From Marinobacter daepoensis DSM 16072 (GTDB lineage: Bacteria; Pseudomonadota; Gammaproteobacteria; Pseudomonadales; Oleiphilaceae): a stretch of 45,430 bases of DNA. The notes under the pieces were generated by a model, which ran no database searches, was not told the DNA's origin, and saw only the letters and a program-made list of their open reading frames with translations. Made by a program: the position numbers and the translations under genes. This document shows positions 17,753 through 26,965 of the stretch, in pieces; position 1 is the stretch's first letter; each line of letters starts with the position of its first letter. The stretch covers positions 1 to 45,430 of the forward strand of contig NZ_ATWI01000001.1 in the NCBI RefSeq assembly GCF_000421165.1, given 5' to 3'.

Positions 17753-20392
17753 ATGCGAACCAATCAGCCGCAAACCATTTGCCTGAGCGACTATAAGGTA
17801 CCGGCCTATCTGGTTGATCAGGTAGATCTTCGTTTCGAATTGTTTGAGGACGGTGCCCGGGTGCACAGTGTGTTGTCTGTGCGACGGAATCCTGAATCGT
17901 CTGGCGGAGATGAGCCGCTGTATCTGCATGGCGATAGCCTGGTATTGGAATCGGTGGCCTTGAATGGCACGCCATTGGCAGCCGGTGACTTTGACGATCT
18001 CGGGGATGCGCTGGTTGTATCCTCCGTCCCGGAAGCGTTTGAATTGCAGGTGGTGACCTGGATTGAGCCTCAGAACAACACGCGGCTGGAAGGTTTGTAC
18101 AAGTCTTCGGGGATGTTCTGTACCCAGTGTGAGGCAGAAGGGTTTCGGTGCATTACATTCTACCCGGATCGTCCTGATGTCATGGCTCGCTTCCGAACCC
18201 GCATTGAAGCCGACAGGGACGCGTATCCGGTGTTGCTGTCGAATGGTAATCCGGTGGCGAAAGGAGATCTTGAAGGTGGTCGTCATTACGTGACCTGGGA
18301 AGATCCGTTTCCCAAGCCGGCTTATCTCTTTGCGCTGGTGGCCGGTGACCTGGTAGAGAAGAAGGATACATTTACAACATGCTCCGGCAGGTCGATTGAT
18401 CTTCGGATGTACGTGGAGCCCCGCAACGCCCAAAAGTGTGACTTCGCCCTGGATGCCCTTAAACGATCCATGCGCTGGGACGAAGACGTGTATGGTCGGG
18501 AATACGACCTGGACATCTTCATGATTGTGGCCGTGGATGATTTCAATATGGGCGCCATGGAAAACAAAGGGCTCAACATCTTTAACTCGTCGTGTGTGCT
18601 GGCCAGCCAGGAAACGGCGACAGATGCAGCGTTCCAGCGCATTGAGGCCATTGTTGCCCATGAGTACTTCCATAACTGGTCCGGGAACCGGGTAACCTGC
18701 AGGGACTGGTTCCAGCTCAGCCTGAAAGAGGGCTTCACCGTTTTCCGGGATGCTCAGTTCTCGGCCGATATGGGGTCACCGACGGTCAAGCGTATCGAAG
18801 ATGCCACGCTCTTGCGCACGGCTCAGTTTGCGGAGGATGCGGGGCCGATGGCGCACCCGGTCCGTCCTGCGTCCTATATGGAAATCTCCAACTTCTACAC
18901 CCTCACGATCTACGAGAAGGGTGCTGAAGTGGTAAGAATGATCCACAACCTACTTGGAGAGTCGCTGTTCCGACAGGGGAGTGATCTTTACTTCCAGCGT
19001 CATGATGGCCAGGCGGTTACCACTGACGACTTTGTCCGGGCGATGGAAGATGCATCCGGACGGGACCTGAGCCAGTTCCGGCTATGGTATGAGCAGGCCG
19101 GAACCCCGGCGCTAACGGTAACTGATGAGTTTGACGAGGAGCGTTGTGTCTATCGCCTGACAGTGAGACAAAGCGTTCCCGATACACCGGGGCAGACTGG
19201 CAAGAAGCCTCAGCACATCCCGTTTGCGGTTGGCCTCCTGGGGCGTGATGGGCAGCCCTTGCCTCTGCTGTTCAGCGCCGGGAGCGACGACGCGCCGGTT
19301 GAGCGTGTACTGGAGCTGACAGAGCGTGAGCACTGCTTTGAATTCCACGGGGTGTCTGAACGCCCGGTGCCGTCTCTTCTGCGGGGCTTTTCGGCTCCGG
19401 TCCGGGTTCACTATCCATGGACCCGGGAGCAACTCCTGTTTCTGATGAACCACGATCCCGATGGCTTCAATCGCTGGGATGCCGGTCAGCGGCTGGCGGT
19501 TGATGTGATCCAGTCCCTGATCGTTGCGCCGGAGGCTGAGGTTGAACCGAGGCTGGTAGATGCCTATCGCTCGCTGCTCCGGAATACTGGCCTGGATCAG
19601 GCTCTGGTGGCAAAGATGCTGCAGCTGCCCTCCGAGGCTTACCTGATCGAATTGTCTGAACAGGCGGATGTTGCCGCTATTCACCGGGCCCGTGAAGCGG
19701 TGCTGAGTCATCTGGCAACCCATTTGCGTGATGAATTACTGGCATGCTACCACTGCAACTCGGCGCAGGGCGATTATCAGTTGACACCGGACTCCGTTGC
19801 CCGTCGAAGCCTCAGAAATACCGCCCTCGGGTGGTTGCTCCACATCGGGGATCAGCAAGGCCTGGTACTGGCCCAGGAGCAGCTCCGTTCTGCCGACAAC
19901 ATGACGGATCGGTTGGGTGCGTTGCGGGCGTTGGTGAATTCAGACTTTGTGGAAGAGCGCACTCAGGCGCTTGAGGGTTTTTATCAGGCCTTCAGGGAGG
20001 ATCCGCAAGTCGTGGAACTCTGGTTCTCTGTTCAGGCCGCCAGCGTTCGGGCAGGGCAACTGCCGCAGATTACGCAGCTCCTTGAGCATGAGGCCTTTGA
20101 CTGGAAAAACCCCAACAAGGTGCGATCTGTGATCGGTGCGTTTGCCTCTCAGAATCTGGCCGCTTTTCACAATCCCGATGGCAGCGGTTATGCGTTCCTG
20201 GCGACGCAGGTTTGCCGACTGGATGACAGTAACCCCCAGATTGCGTCCCGTCTGGTGACGCCGTTGACCCGCTGGCGTAAGTTTGCACCGGAATACCGGG
20301 TGCTGATGAAGTCGGCGCTGGAGCGTGTTCGTGATAAAGACCGCCTGTCGGGGGATGTGTACGAAGTCGTTCACAAGAGCCTGGCGGACTGA
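17753..20392 (+). CDS. pepN: Aminopeptidase N (M1 family)
   Basis: An 879-residue cytoplasmic zinc metallopeptidase that removes N-terminal residues from peptides, of normal length for bacterial PepN. Substrate-binding GAMEN is at 267-271. The zinc site is HEYFH (His303, Glu304, His307) with Glu326 in LKEGFTVF 19 residues on. An N-terminal beta domain and a C-terminal helical DUF3458 region complete the fold. GGAGAG precedes the ATG. It is transcribed with the DUF2797 gene (31 bases between). Confidence 0.97.
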   Translation: MRTNQPQTICLSDYKVPAYLVDQVDLRFELFEDGARVHSVLSVRRNPESSGGDEPLYLHGDSLVLESVALNGTPLAAGDFDDLGDALVVSSVPEAFELQVVTWIEPQNNTRLEGLYKSSGMFCTQCEAEGFRCITFYPDRPDVMARFRTRIEADRDAYPVLLSNGNPVAKGDLEGGRHYVTWEDPFPKPAYLFALVAGDLVEKKDTFTTCSGRSIDLRMYVEPRNAQKCDFALDALKRSMRWDEDVYGREYDLDIFMIVAVDDFNMGAMENKGLNIFNSSCVLASQETATDAAFQRIEAIVAHEYFHNWSGNRVTCRDWFQLSLKEGFTVFRDAQFSADMGSPTVKRIEDATLLRTAQFAEDAGPMAHPVRPASYMEISNFYTLTIYEKGAEVVRMIHNLLGESLFRQGSDLYFQRHDGQAVTTDDFVRAMEDASGRDLSQFRLWYEQAGTPALTVTDEFDEERCVYRLTVRQSVPDTPGQTGKKPQHIPFAVGLLGRDGQPLPLLFSAGSDDAPVERVLELTEREHCFEFHGVSERPVPSLLRGFSAPVRVHYPWTREQLLFLMNHDPDGFNRWDAGQRLAVDVIQSLIVAPEAEVEPRLVDAYRSLLRNTGLDQALVAKMLQLPSEAYLIELSEQADVAAIHRAREAVLSHLATHLRDELLACYHCNSAQGDYQLTPDSVARRSLRNTALGWLLHIGDQQGLVLAQEQLRSADNMTDRLGALRALVNSDFVEERTQALEGFYQAFREDPQVVELWFSVQAASVRAGQLPQITQLLEHEAFDWKNPNKVRSVIGAFASQNLAAFHNPDGSGYAFLATQVCRLDDSNPQIASRLVTPLTRWRKFAPEYRVLMKSALERVRDKDRLSGDVYEVVHKSLAD

Positions 20393-20435
20393 GGCCTACC
20401 CCTGCTCCTGGCCTGATGGGCGGGACTTTGGATCT

Positions 20436-20464
20436 GGCTGTGATTGAAAACCGTCGTCACAGCC
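20436..20464. other. Inverted repeat between pepN and the DUF1329 gene
   Basis: GGCTGTGA and TCACAGCC form an 8-bp perfect stem around a 13-base loop, without a U-tract. It may weakly terminate or protect the pepN transcript. The half-site spacing is too long for a CRP site. The rest of the 203-base gap (20393-20595) shows no clear promoter. Confidence 0.35.
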
Positions 20465-20595
20465 GGATACAAAATCGCACTTTCGGTCGATAGACAACCT
20501 TGCCTGATCGGCTAATCTGTCAGAAAGTCTGTGAATTGCACCAGACCATAACAAAAAAGCCCACAGAGGCTTCCAGACGGATTTAAGGTTGCACA

Positions 20596-21984
20596 ATGAG
20601 ATATAACAAGAACGTATTGTTTGGCGGGTTGCTGGCGCTGTCGTTTGCAGCTTCACCGCTGCACGCGGCAGTCTCTGCATCGGAGGCGTCGCGTCTCGGC
20701 CAGGATCTCACCCCCTTCGGATCGCCCAAAGCCGGTAATGATGCCGGTACCATCCCGGCGTGGGATGGCGGCCTGACAGAGCCTCCCGCAGGTTACGACG
20801 GCAGTGGCCAGCATCATGTCAATCCGTTCCCGGATGATGAAGTGCTGTTCACCATCAATGCCTCCAATCTGGATCAGTATCAGGAGCACCTGACCGATGG
20901 TGTCAGGGCCATGCTGGAAACCTATCCGACAACCTTCCGTATTCCGGTTTACCAGTCCCGGCGGACCCATGCGGTGCCTGCCTGGGTGGCAGAAAATACC
21001 CGTAAGAATGCGGTAAATGCTGAGATCGTTGGTGAAACCGAAGGTTTGAAAGGCGCTTTTGGGGGCTATCCGTTCCCGATACTACACGGTAACGATGAAG
21101 AAAAAGCCTGGCAGGTGATCTGGAATCATCTGACCCGCTGGCGCGGTGTGTCCGTGACACGGCGTTCCAGTGAGGTCGCTGTCCAGACCAATGGCGATTA
21201 CAGTCTGGTGACCTCGCAGCAGGAAGCCTTTTTCAATTTTTACAATCCTGAGGGTGGTGAAGGCGAACTCGATAATGTGATCTTCTACTACCTGTCATTT
21301 ACCCAGTCTCCACCCCGCCTCGCCGGGGGCGCCATTCTGGTGCACGAGACCCTGAACCAGATCATCAACCCCCGGAACGGCTGGGGCTATAACGCTGGCC
21401 AGCGACGTGTACGCCGGGCACCAAATCTGGGTTACGACTCACCTATTGCCGCTGCTGACAACCTGCGCACGGCCGATGACACCGATATTTTCAATGGTGC
21501 CATGGATCGGTATAGCTGGAACTATGAGGGTGTTCGGGAGATTTACATTCCCTACAACAACTACCGGATTGGTGAAAAGGGGACTCCTTACTCGGATATT
21601 CTGGGGATGTCTCACCTGAACCCGGATCTGACACGCTGGGAGTTGCATCGGGTTCACGTGGTGGAAGCGACTCTGAAAGATGGTGAGCGGCACATCTACG
21701 GCAAGCGGCGCTTCTACGTGGATGCGGACAGCTGGAACACGGTTCTTCTCGATCAGTACGATGGTCGTGGTGCCCTGTGGCGCGTCACCATGGGCATTCC
21801 CAAGAACTATTACGAGTTGCCCGGAGTCTGGACGGTACTTGACGTTTATCACGATCTTCAGGCCCGTCGATACCACGTGCTGGGGCTGGATACCGAAGAG
21901 CCCAACACCCGGGTGTTCACCAACGATGTCCCGAACAAGCGTTACTTTTCACCGGCCTCCCTGCGCAGGCGAAGCGTACGCTGA
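20596..21984 (+). CDS. DUF1329 family exported protein (LolB-like fold)
   Basis: A 462-residue secreted protein. A signal peptide (about 1-24, MRYNKNVLFGGLLALSFAAS then PLHA) is followed by the DUF1329 domain, recognised by LTPFGSPKAGND, IPAWDGGL and NPRNGWGYNAGQRRVRRAPN. It should be periplasmic or outer-membrane associated. DUF1329 proteins are thought to resemble lipoprotein or hydrophobe carriers such as LolB. The usual DUF1302 neighbour is absent here. It heads a same-strand cluster with a YCF48-like protein and an RND exporter, suggesting a shared envelope transport task. Confidence 0.88.
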   Translation: MRYNKNVLFGGLLALSFAASPLHAAVSASEASRLGQDLTPFGSPKAGNDAGTIPAWDGGLTEPPAGYDGSGQHHVNPFPDDEVLFTINASNLDQYQEHLTDGVRAMLETYPTTFRIPVYQSRRTHAVPAWVAENTRKNAVNAEIVGETEGLKGAFGGYPFPILHGNDEEKAWQVIWNHLTRWRGVSVTRRSSEVAVQTNGDYSLVTSQQEAFFNFYNPEGGEGELDNVIFYYLSFTQSPPRLAGGAILVHETLNQIINPRNGWGYNAGQRRVRRAPNLGYDSPIAAADNLRTADDTDIFNGAMDRYSWNYEGVREIYIPYNNYRIGEKGTPYSDILGMSHLNPDLTRWELHRVHVVEATLKDGERHIYGKRRFYVDADSWNTVLLDQYDGRGALWRVTMGIPKNYYELPGVWTVLDVYHDLQARRYHVLGLDTEEPNTRVFTNDVPNKRYFSPASLRRRSVR

Positions 21985-22130
21985 GGTTTGGGCGCCGGAA
22001 CGCACTGGCGCCTGAAGCCCGGGAGAAATGTCAGCCGGCGGCCCGGATGGGCTGTTGGTTTGTTTGCAAAGTCTGCTGCAGGCAACGCATGCAGATGCAT
22101 CAGGATTTAACCAACGTAAAGGCAATCTGA

Positions 22131-23279
22131 ATGGCTAAAAGGTTCATGTGCGAGACGCTGGGAACTGCCACCCTGGGCCTCTCTATGGCGCTGGCGGCAC
22201 CCGTGGCGTTTGCACTTTCAGATATTATTGAGACCCCCGCGAGGCCAACAGAGCTGGCGCCGCAGTCGCTGCTGAACGACGCTACCCGCGCTGGTGACAG
22301 AGTGGTGTCGGTCGGCGAACGTGGCCACATTATCTACTCGGACGATCAGGGACAGACCTGGGTGCAGGCTGAAGTACCTGTGGCGGTCACGCTGACGTCG
22401 GTGGATTTCGGAACCGAACAACATGGCTGGGTGGTTGGCCACAGCGGTGTTGTTCTCCACTCCGAGGATGGCGGTGAAAACTGGGCACTTCAGCTCGATG
22501 GGCTCCAGGCCGCCGAGCTCGTTATCGCCAGTAAAGAAGATCAGATTGCCGAGCTTGAGGCACGCATAGAGCAGGCGCCGGAGGGCGAGAAAGGTGACCT
22601 TGAGTGGGCGCTGGATGATCTCTTTTTTGCGCTGGAAAACACCCAGGCGGATATGGACATTGGTCCGGTGAACCCGTTTCTGGATGTCTGGTTTGAGGAT
22701 GAGAATCACGGGTTTGTCGTGGGGGCTTACGGCATGATCCTGCGAACACAGGATGGCGGCCAAACCTGGGAAGACTGGGGGCCCAGGCTCGATAACCCGA
22801 CTAACTTCCACTACAACAGCATTACTCAGGTGGCAGGTGGTGCGCTGGTGCTGGTTGGAGAGGCTGGCCAGATCCATGTCTCTGTGGATGGCGGTGATAC
22901 CTGGGATAAGCGCGAAAGTCCTTACGACGGATCTCTGTTCGGTGTCACCGGAACCGGTCAGGTCAATGAGGTGCTGGCATTCGGGCTGCGGGGCAACACG
23001 CTGTTGTCGACGGATCTTGGTCGCACCTGGACCATGGTGCCCAACGAAGGTGGCGCAACCCTCAACAATGCGGCAGTTGCCGACGATGGCCGAATCACAC
23101 TTGTTGGGAACGGCGGAGCTGTATTGATGAGCGCCAACGGTGGCGAGAGTTTCCGCCCCTATTTCCGAACTGACCGGGAAGGTGTCATGGGTGTGGTTCC
23201 TTTGTCAGGAACCAGTCTGCTGTTAGTCGGTGAGGGCGGTGTGACGATCACCGATGCCCGCGGCCGGAATCTGAATTAA
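22131..23279 (+). CDS. YCF48-like beta-propeller exported protein
   Basis: A 382-residue periplasmic protein. A signal peptide (about 1-28) precedes a beta-propeller with repeated Asp-box (BNR) motifs: SDDQGQTW, SEDGGENW, TQDGGQTW, SVDGGDTW, STDLGRTW and SANGGESF. A charged helical insertion (about 125-165) interrupts the propeller. This matches the YCF48/photosystem II stability-factor-like family that in heterotrophic bacteria accompanies RND exporters. It probably acts as a scaffold or accessory for the exporter encoded 46 bases downstream. No enzymatic activity is claimed. Confidence 0.87.
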   Translation: MAKRFMCETLGTATLGLSMALAAPVAFALSDIIETPARPTELAPQSLLNDATRAGDRVVSVGERGHIIYSDDQGQTWVQAEVPVAVTLTSVDFGTEQHGWVVGHSGVVLHSEDGGENWALQLDGLQAAELVIASKEDQIAELEARIEQAPEGEKGDLEWALDDLFFALENTQADMDIGPVNPFLDVWFEDENHGFVVGAYGMILRTQDGGQTWEDWGPRLDNPTNFHYNSITQVAGGALVLVGEAGQIHVSVDGGDTWDKRESPYDGSLFGVTGTGQVNEVLAFGLRGNTLLSTDLGRTWTMVPNEGGATLNNAAVADDGRITLVGNGGAVLMSANGGESFRPYFRTDREGVMGVVPLSGTSLLLVGEGGVTITDARGRNLN

Positions 23280-23325
23280 CGCCCTGGTGTGGCATCAACG
23301 GATAAATGGATAGAGGGGTTTTTTA

Positions 23326-25713
23326 ATGTCTGACCCGATGCATGACAAGGGTGAACATTACCTGACAACGCCCAAGGCGGAACCGTTTCTTGAGCGCGTG
23401 ATTTTCAACAACCGGGCGCCGATTCTCATCGCCTTTTTTGTGCTGACGCTGTTCCTTGGCTACAACGCCATCAAGATTCAGCCAGACGCGAGCTTTGAGC
23501 GGATGATTCCGCTGGAGCACCCGTACATCGTCAATATGCTGGATCATCGGGACGATCTGGATAATCTGGGTAATTTTGTGCGTATTGCTGTCGCTGTTGA
23601 AGAAGGAGATATCTTCACAGCGGAATACATGGAAACCCTCAAACAGATCACTGACGAAGTGTTCTACCTCAACGGTGTGGATCGATCTGGGCTGAAAACC
23701 CTGTGGACGTCTAACGTTCGCTGGGTTGAAGTGACCGAGCAGGGTTTTCAGGGGGGAACGGTCATTCCCGATGGCTACGACGGTTCCCGCGCGAGCCTGG
23801 AGCAGTTGCGCCAGAACGTCTTGCGGTCGAATGAGGTTGGTCGTCTGATCTCGGACAACTTCAAATCAACAATTGTGTATGCGCCTTTGTATGAGAAGAA
23901 CCCGGAGACGGGCGAAGCCCTGGATTACGCTGCGTTCTCCAGAGAACTGGAAGAGAAAATCCGCCAGAAATACGAAGCACAGAATCCGGGTGTCAGCATC
24001 CACATTGTTGGTTTCGCGAAGAAAGTCGGAGACCTCATTGAGGGGATTGGGTCTATTGCCTGGTTTGCGGGCATTACCATTCTGCTGACCACGCTGCTTC
24101 TGTACTGGTACTCCCGGTGTATCGCCGGAACCCTGGTGCCGATCTTCACGTCCATCATTGCGGTGTTCTGGCAGTTGGGCGCCTTGCGGCTTCTTGGGTA
24201 TGGGCTGGACCCTTATTCAGTTCTGGTGCCGTTCCTGGTATTCGCGATTGGTATCAGTCACGGTGTGCAGATTGTGAACGCCATGGCGGTAGAGTCTGCC
24301 AAAGGGTTTGATGCGGTTACCTCGGCCCGCCTTGCGTTCCGGGCACTGTATATCCCAGGCATGCTGGCGTTGATTTCCGATGCGGTGGGTTTTCTTACTC
24401 TGGTCTTCATCGAGATTGATGTTATTCGTGATCTGGCGGTTGCGGCGGGTCTCGGGGTGGCGTTCGTGATTATCACCAACCTGGTGCTGCATGTTCTGAT
24501 CATGTCTTACATTGGCATTTCCAAAGGAGGGGTGCGGCACGTTCAGAATCATGGTGAGCAGCAGGATCGCAAATGGCGCATCATGTCCTATTTTGCTCAT
24601 CCTGGCGTTGCGCCAATTTCGCTGTTGATTGCCGTGATTGGTCTGGGACTGGGGCTGTATTACAAGCAGGACCTGAAAGTGGGCGATCTGGATCAGGGAG
24701 CACCTGAACTGCGTCCGGACTCCCGTTACAACAAAGACAACGCCTACATCATCAATAATTATTCCACCAGTGCTGATGTTCTGGTTGCGATGGTGAAAAC
24801 CCCTGAAGAACAATGTACTCAGTACAACGTGCTTCGGGCGATGGACAGTCTTCAGTGGGAGCTCCAGAACACGCCGGGTGTTCAGAGCTCGGCGTCTTTG
24901 GCTGATGTGTCAAAGCTGGTCACCAAAGCGTTGAACGAGGGTAACTGGAAGTGGTATGAGATTTCCCGGAACCAGACCATCATCAACGCTTCTATCCGGG
25001 ATGCACCGGCGGGATTGATCAATACCGATTGCAGTCTCACGCCGGTACTGGTGTTCCTGGAAGACCACAAAGCTGAAACTCTGGAAACGGTGGTTGAGCG
25101 GGTGGAGCAGTTCGCAGCCGCCAACAGCAATGAGGAGCATACATTCCTGCTGGCAGCGGGTAACGCGGGTATTGAGGCCGCGACCAACGAGGTCATCTCC
25201 AATGCCAAAGACATCATGTTGCTGCTCGTTTACGGCGTGGTGAGTTTGCTCTGTTTCCTGACTTTCCGTTCGATTCGGGCGGTGGCCTGTATTGTGATTC
25301 CGCTGGGGCTGACATCGATCCTGTGTGAAGCGATCATGTCGGTCTCTGGTATTGGTATCAAGGTGGCCACTCTGCCGGTTATCGCCCTGGGTGTTGGTAT
25401 TGGTGTGGATTACGGCATCTATATCTACAGCAAGCTGGAAAAGTTCCTGCTGGAGGGAAAAACGCTTCAGGAAGCATATTACGAGACCCTGCGGTCTACG
25501 GGTAAAGCGGTTATCTTTACCGGGGTGACTCTGGGTATCGGTGTTGTGACCTGGATCTTCTCGCCAATCAAATTCCAGGCCGACATGGGCTTCCTGCTGT
25601 TCTTCATGTTCCTGTGGAACATGGTCGGCGCAATCTGGCTGCTGCCGGCACTGGCAAGATTCCTGCTCCGGCCGGAAAAAATGCTGGCCAAGGCAAAGGC
25701 AGCAAAGTCCTGA
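23326..25713 (+). CDS. RND/MMPL superfamily exporter
   Basis: A 795-residue inner-membrane protein of the MMPL/RND class. One helix near the N terminus (about 27-45) is followed by a large periplasmic domain, a block of about five helices (240-400, with FAIGISHGVQIVNAM), a second periplasmic domain and a last block of helices (620-780, with ALGVGIGVDYGIYIYSKLEK). The two-fold symmetry is typical. The substrate is probably a hydrophobic or lipid-like molecule, driven by the proton gradient; this is inferred from the family. GAGGGG precedes the ATG. A strong terminator follows, closing the cluster. Confidence 0.92.
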   Translation: MSDPMHDKGEHYLTTPKAEPFLERVIFNNRAPILIAFFVLTLFLGYNAIKIQPDASFERMIPLEHPYIVNMLDHRDDLDNLGNFVRIAVAVEEGDIFTAEYMETLKQITDEVFYLNGVDRSGLKTLWTSNVRWVEVTEQGFQGGTVIPDGYDGSRASLEQLRQNVLRSNEVGRLISDNFKSTIVYAPLYEKNPETGEALDYAAFSRELEEKIRQKYEAQNPGVSIHIVGFAKKVGDLIEGIGSIAWFAGITILLTTLLLYWYSRCIAGTLVPIFTSIIAVFWQLGALRLLGYGLDPYSVLVPFLVFAIGISHGVQIVNAMAVESAKGFDAVTSARLAFRALYIPGMLALISDAVGFLTLVFIEIDVIRDLAVAAGLGVAFVIITNLVLHVLIMSYIGISKGGVRHVQNHGEQQDRKWRIMSYFAHPGVAPISLLIAVIGLGLGLYYKQDLKVGDLDQGAPELRPDSRYNKDNAYIINNYSTSADVLVAMVKTPEEQCTQYNVLRAMDSLQWELQNTPGVQSSASLADVSKLVTKALNEGNWKWYEISRNQTIINASIRDAPAGLINTDCSLTPVLVFLEDHKAETLETVVERVEQFAAANSNEEHTFLLAAGNAGIEAATNEVISNAKDIMLLLVYGVVSLLCFLTFRSIRAVACIVIPLGLTSILCEAIMSVSGIGIKVATLPVIALGVGIGVDYGIYIYSKLEKFLLEGKTLQEAYYETLRSTGKAVIFTGVTLGIGVVTWIFSPIKFQADMGFLLFFMFLWNMVGAIWLLPALARFLLRPEKMLAKAKAAKS

Positions 25714-25731
25714 TAACTGCCACCGGATAAC

Positions 25732-25759
25732 AAAAAAGCCCGCATGTGCGGGCTTTTTT
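25732..25759. terminator. Bidirectional rho-independent terminator after the RND gene
   Basis: AAAAAAGCCCGCA-TG-TGCGGGCTTTTTT: a perfect GC-rich stem flanked by A and T runs, 18 bases after the exporter stop. It separates the export cluster from the TAXI-TRAP genes. Confidence 0.95.
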
Positions 25760-25900
25760 GTTGAAAGCTCAGCTGGTTAGCGTGCTAATCCTTGCTTTAT
25801 TTATCGCCAGAAGTGTTCTATGTTCTAGGACGAACCGGATGTTTGCCCGTCAACCCGTGCGGGTAATCGATTATAACTACCAAGAAAAGGAAGAGCACAC

Positions 25901-26884
25901 ATGACACTGAAACTCAAAGCGTCCGCTTTTGCCGTTGCAGCCGCCGTGAGCCTGAGTGCCGCGTCCTCTGCGGTTTCAGCTCAGGAACAGCGTTTCGTGA
26001 CCATCGGTACCGGTGGCGTGACCGGGGTTTACTATCCGGCGGGTGGCGCCATCTGTCGCCTGGTGAACATGGATCGTAAAGAACATGGTATCCGTTGCTC
26101 AGTCGAGAGTACCGGCGGTTCTGTCTATAACCTGAATGCTATCCGGCAAGGGGAGCTTGACCTGGCGGTCGCCCAATCTGACTGGCAGTATCATGCCTAC
26201 AATGGCAGCAGCCAGTTCGAGGACTCGGGGAAAAACGAGAAACTGAGAGCGGTCTTCTCGCTGCACCCGGAGCCGTTCACGGTTGTCGCCAGCAAAGGCT
26301 CAGGCATCAAGAGCTTTGAGGACCTGGAAGGCAAGCGTGTGTCCGTAGGCAACCCAGGCTCTGGCCAGCGCGCTACGGCTGAAGTTCTGATGGAGGAAAT
26401 GGGGTGGGGCATGGACAAGTTCTCCCTGGCCGCCGAGATCAAGGCTGCAGAACAGTCCCAGGCCCTGTGCGATGGAAACATTGATGCCTTCTTCTACACC
26501 GTTGGACACCCCTCTGGTGCCATCAAAGAAGCCACCACGTCCTGCGACAGCGTGATCGTATCCGTCGATAACAAATCCACAGAAGCCCTGATCAAGGCCA
26601 ACCCATACTATCGTAAGGCGGTGATCCCTGGTGGCATGTACCGTGGTTCTGACGAAGACGTGACTACCTTCGGTGTGGCGGCCACGTTCGTGTCTTCAAC
26701 GGACGTACCTGATGATGTGGTCTATGAAGTAGTTAAGGCGGTGTTTGAAAACTTTGACAGCTTCAAGCGTCTGCATCCTGCCTTTGGCACCCTGAAGAAG
26801 GAAGAGATGGTTGCTGATGCCCTGAGTGCGCCTCTGCATTCCGGCGCAGCCAAGTACTATCGCGAGGCTGGCCTGATCGACTGA
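25901..26884 (+). CDS. TAXI-type TRAP transporter solute-binding protein
   Basis: A 327-residue periplasmic binding protein. A signal peptide (about 1-27, ending AVSA before QEQ) is followed by the TAXI/NMT1-like fold: [55 protein letters not shown] and [14 protein letters not shown]. It captures a small solute, often a carboxylate or amino acid, and hands it to the TRAP permease encoded 81 bases downstream. The ligand cannot be told. AAAAGGAAG precedes the ATG. Confidence 0.95.
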   Translation: MTLKLKASAFAVAAAVSLSAASSAVSAQEQRFVTIGTGGVTGVYYPAGGAICRLVNMDRKEHGIRCSVESTGGSVYNLNAIRQGELDLAVAQSDWQYHAYNGSSQFEDSGKNEKLRAVFSLHPEPFTVVASKGSGIKSFEDLEGKRVSVGNPGSGQRATAEVLMEEMGWGMDKFSLAAEIKAAEQSQALCDGNIDAFFYTVGHPSGAIKEATTSCDSVIVSVDNKSTEALIKANPYYRKAVIPGGMYRGSDEDVTTFGVAATFVSSTDVPDDVVYEVVKAVFENFDSFKRLHPAFGTLKKEEMVADALSAPLHSGAAKYYREAGLID

Positions 26885-26900
26885 TCAGCGAGGCACACCA

Positions 26901-26927
26901 ACAGAGCGGGCTCCCGGCCCGCTCTGT
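26901..26927 (+). other. Strong hairpin between binding-protein and permease genes
   Basis: ACAGAGCGGGC-TCCCG-GCCCGCTCTGT is an 11-bp perfect stem with a 5-base loop, followed by TGATTCAG and not a U-tract. It lies 16 bases after the binding-protein stop. Such hairpins often stabilise the upstream mRNA or reduce read-through, so that binding protein outnumbers permease. Confidence 0.75.
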
Positions 26928-26965
26928 TGATTCAGTAAGGTTACTTCCCATCACAGGAACATTCT

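Noticed and set aside
20436..20464. TGTGA...TCACA taken as a CRP site
   Set aside because: The half-sites are 13 bases apart instead of 6, and the repeat forms a hairpin with longer arms.
20551..20572. GGCTT...AAGCC hairpin with T-run on the minus strand before the DUF1329 gene
   Set aside because: The stem is only 5 bp, and no promoter or gene on the minus strand upstream would use it, unlike the much stronger signal at 16422-16546.
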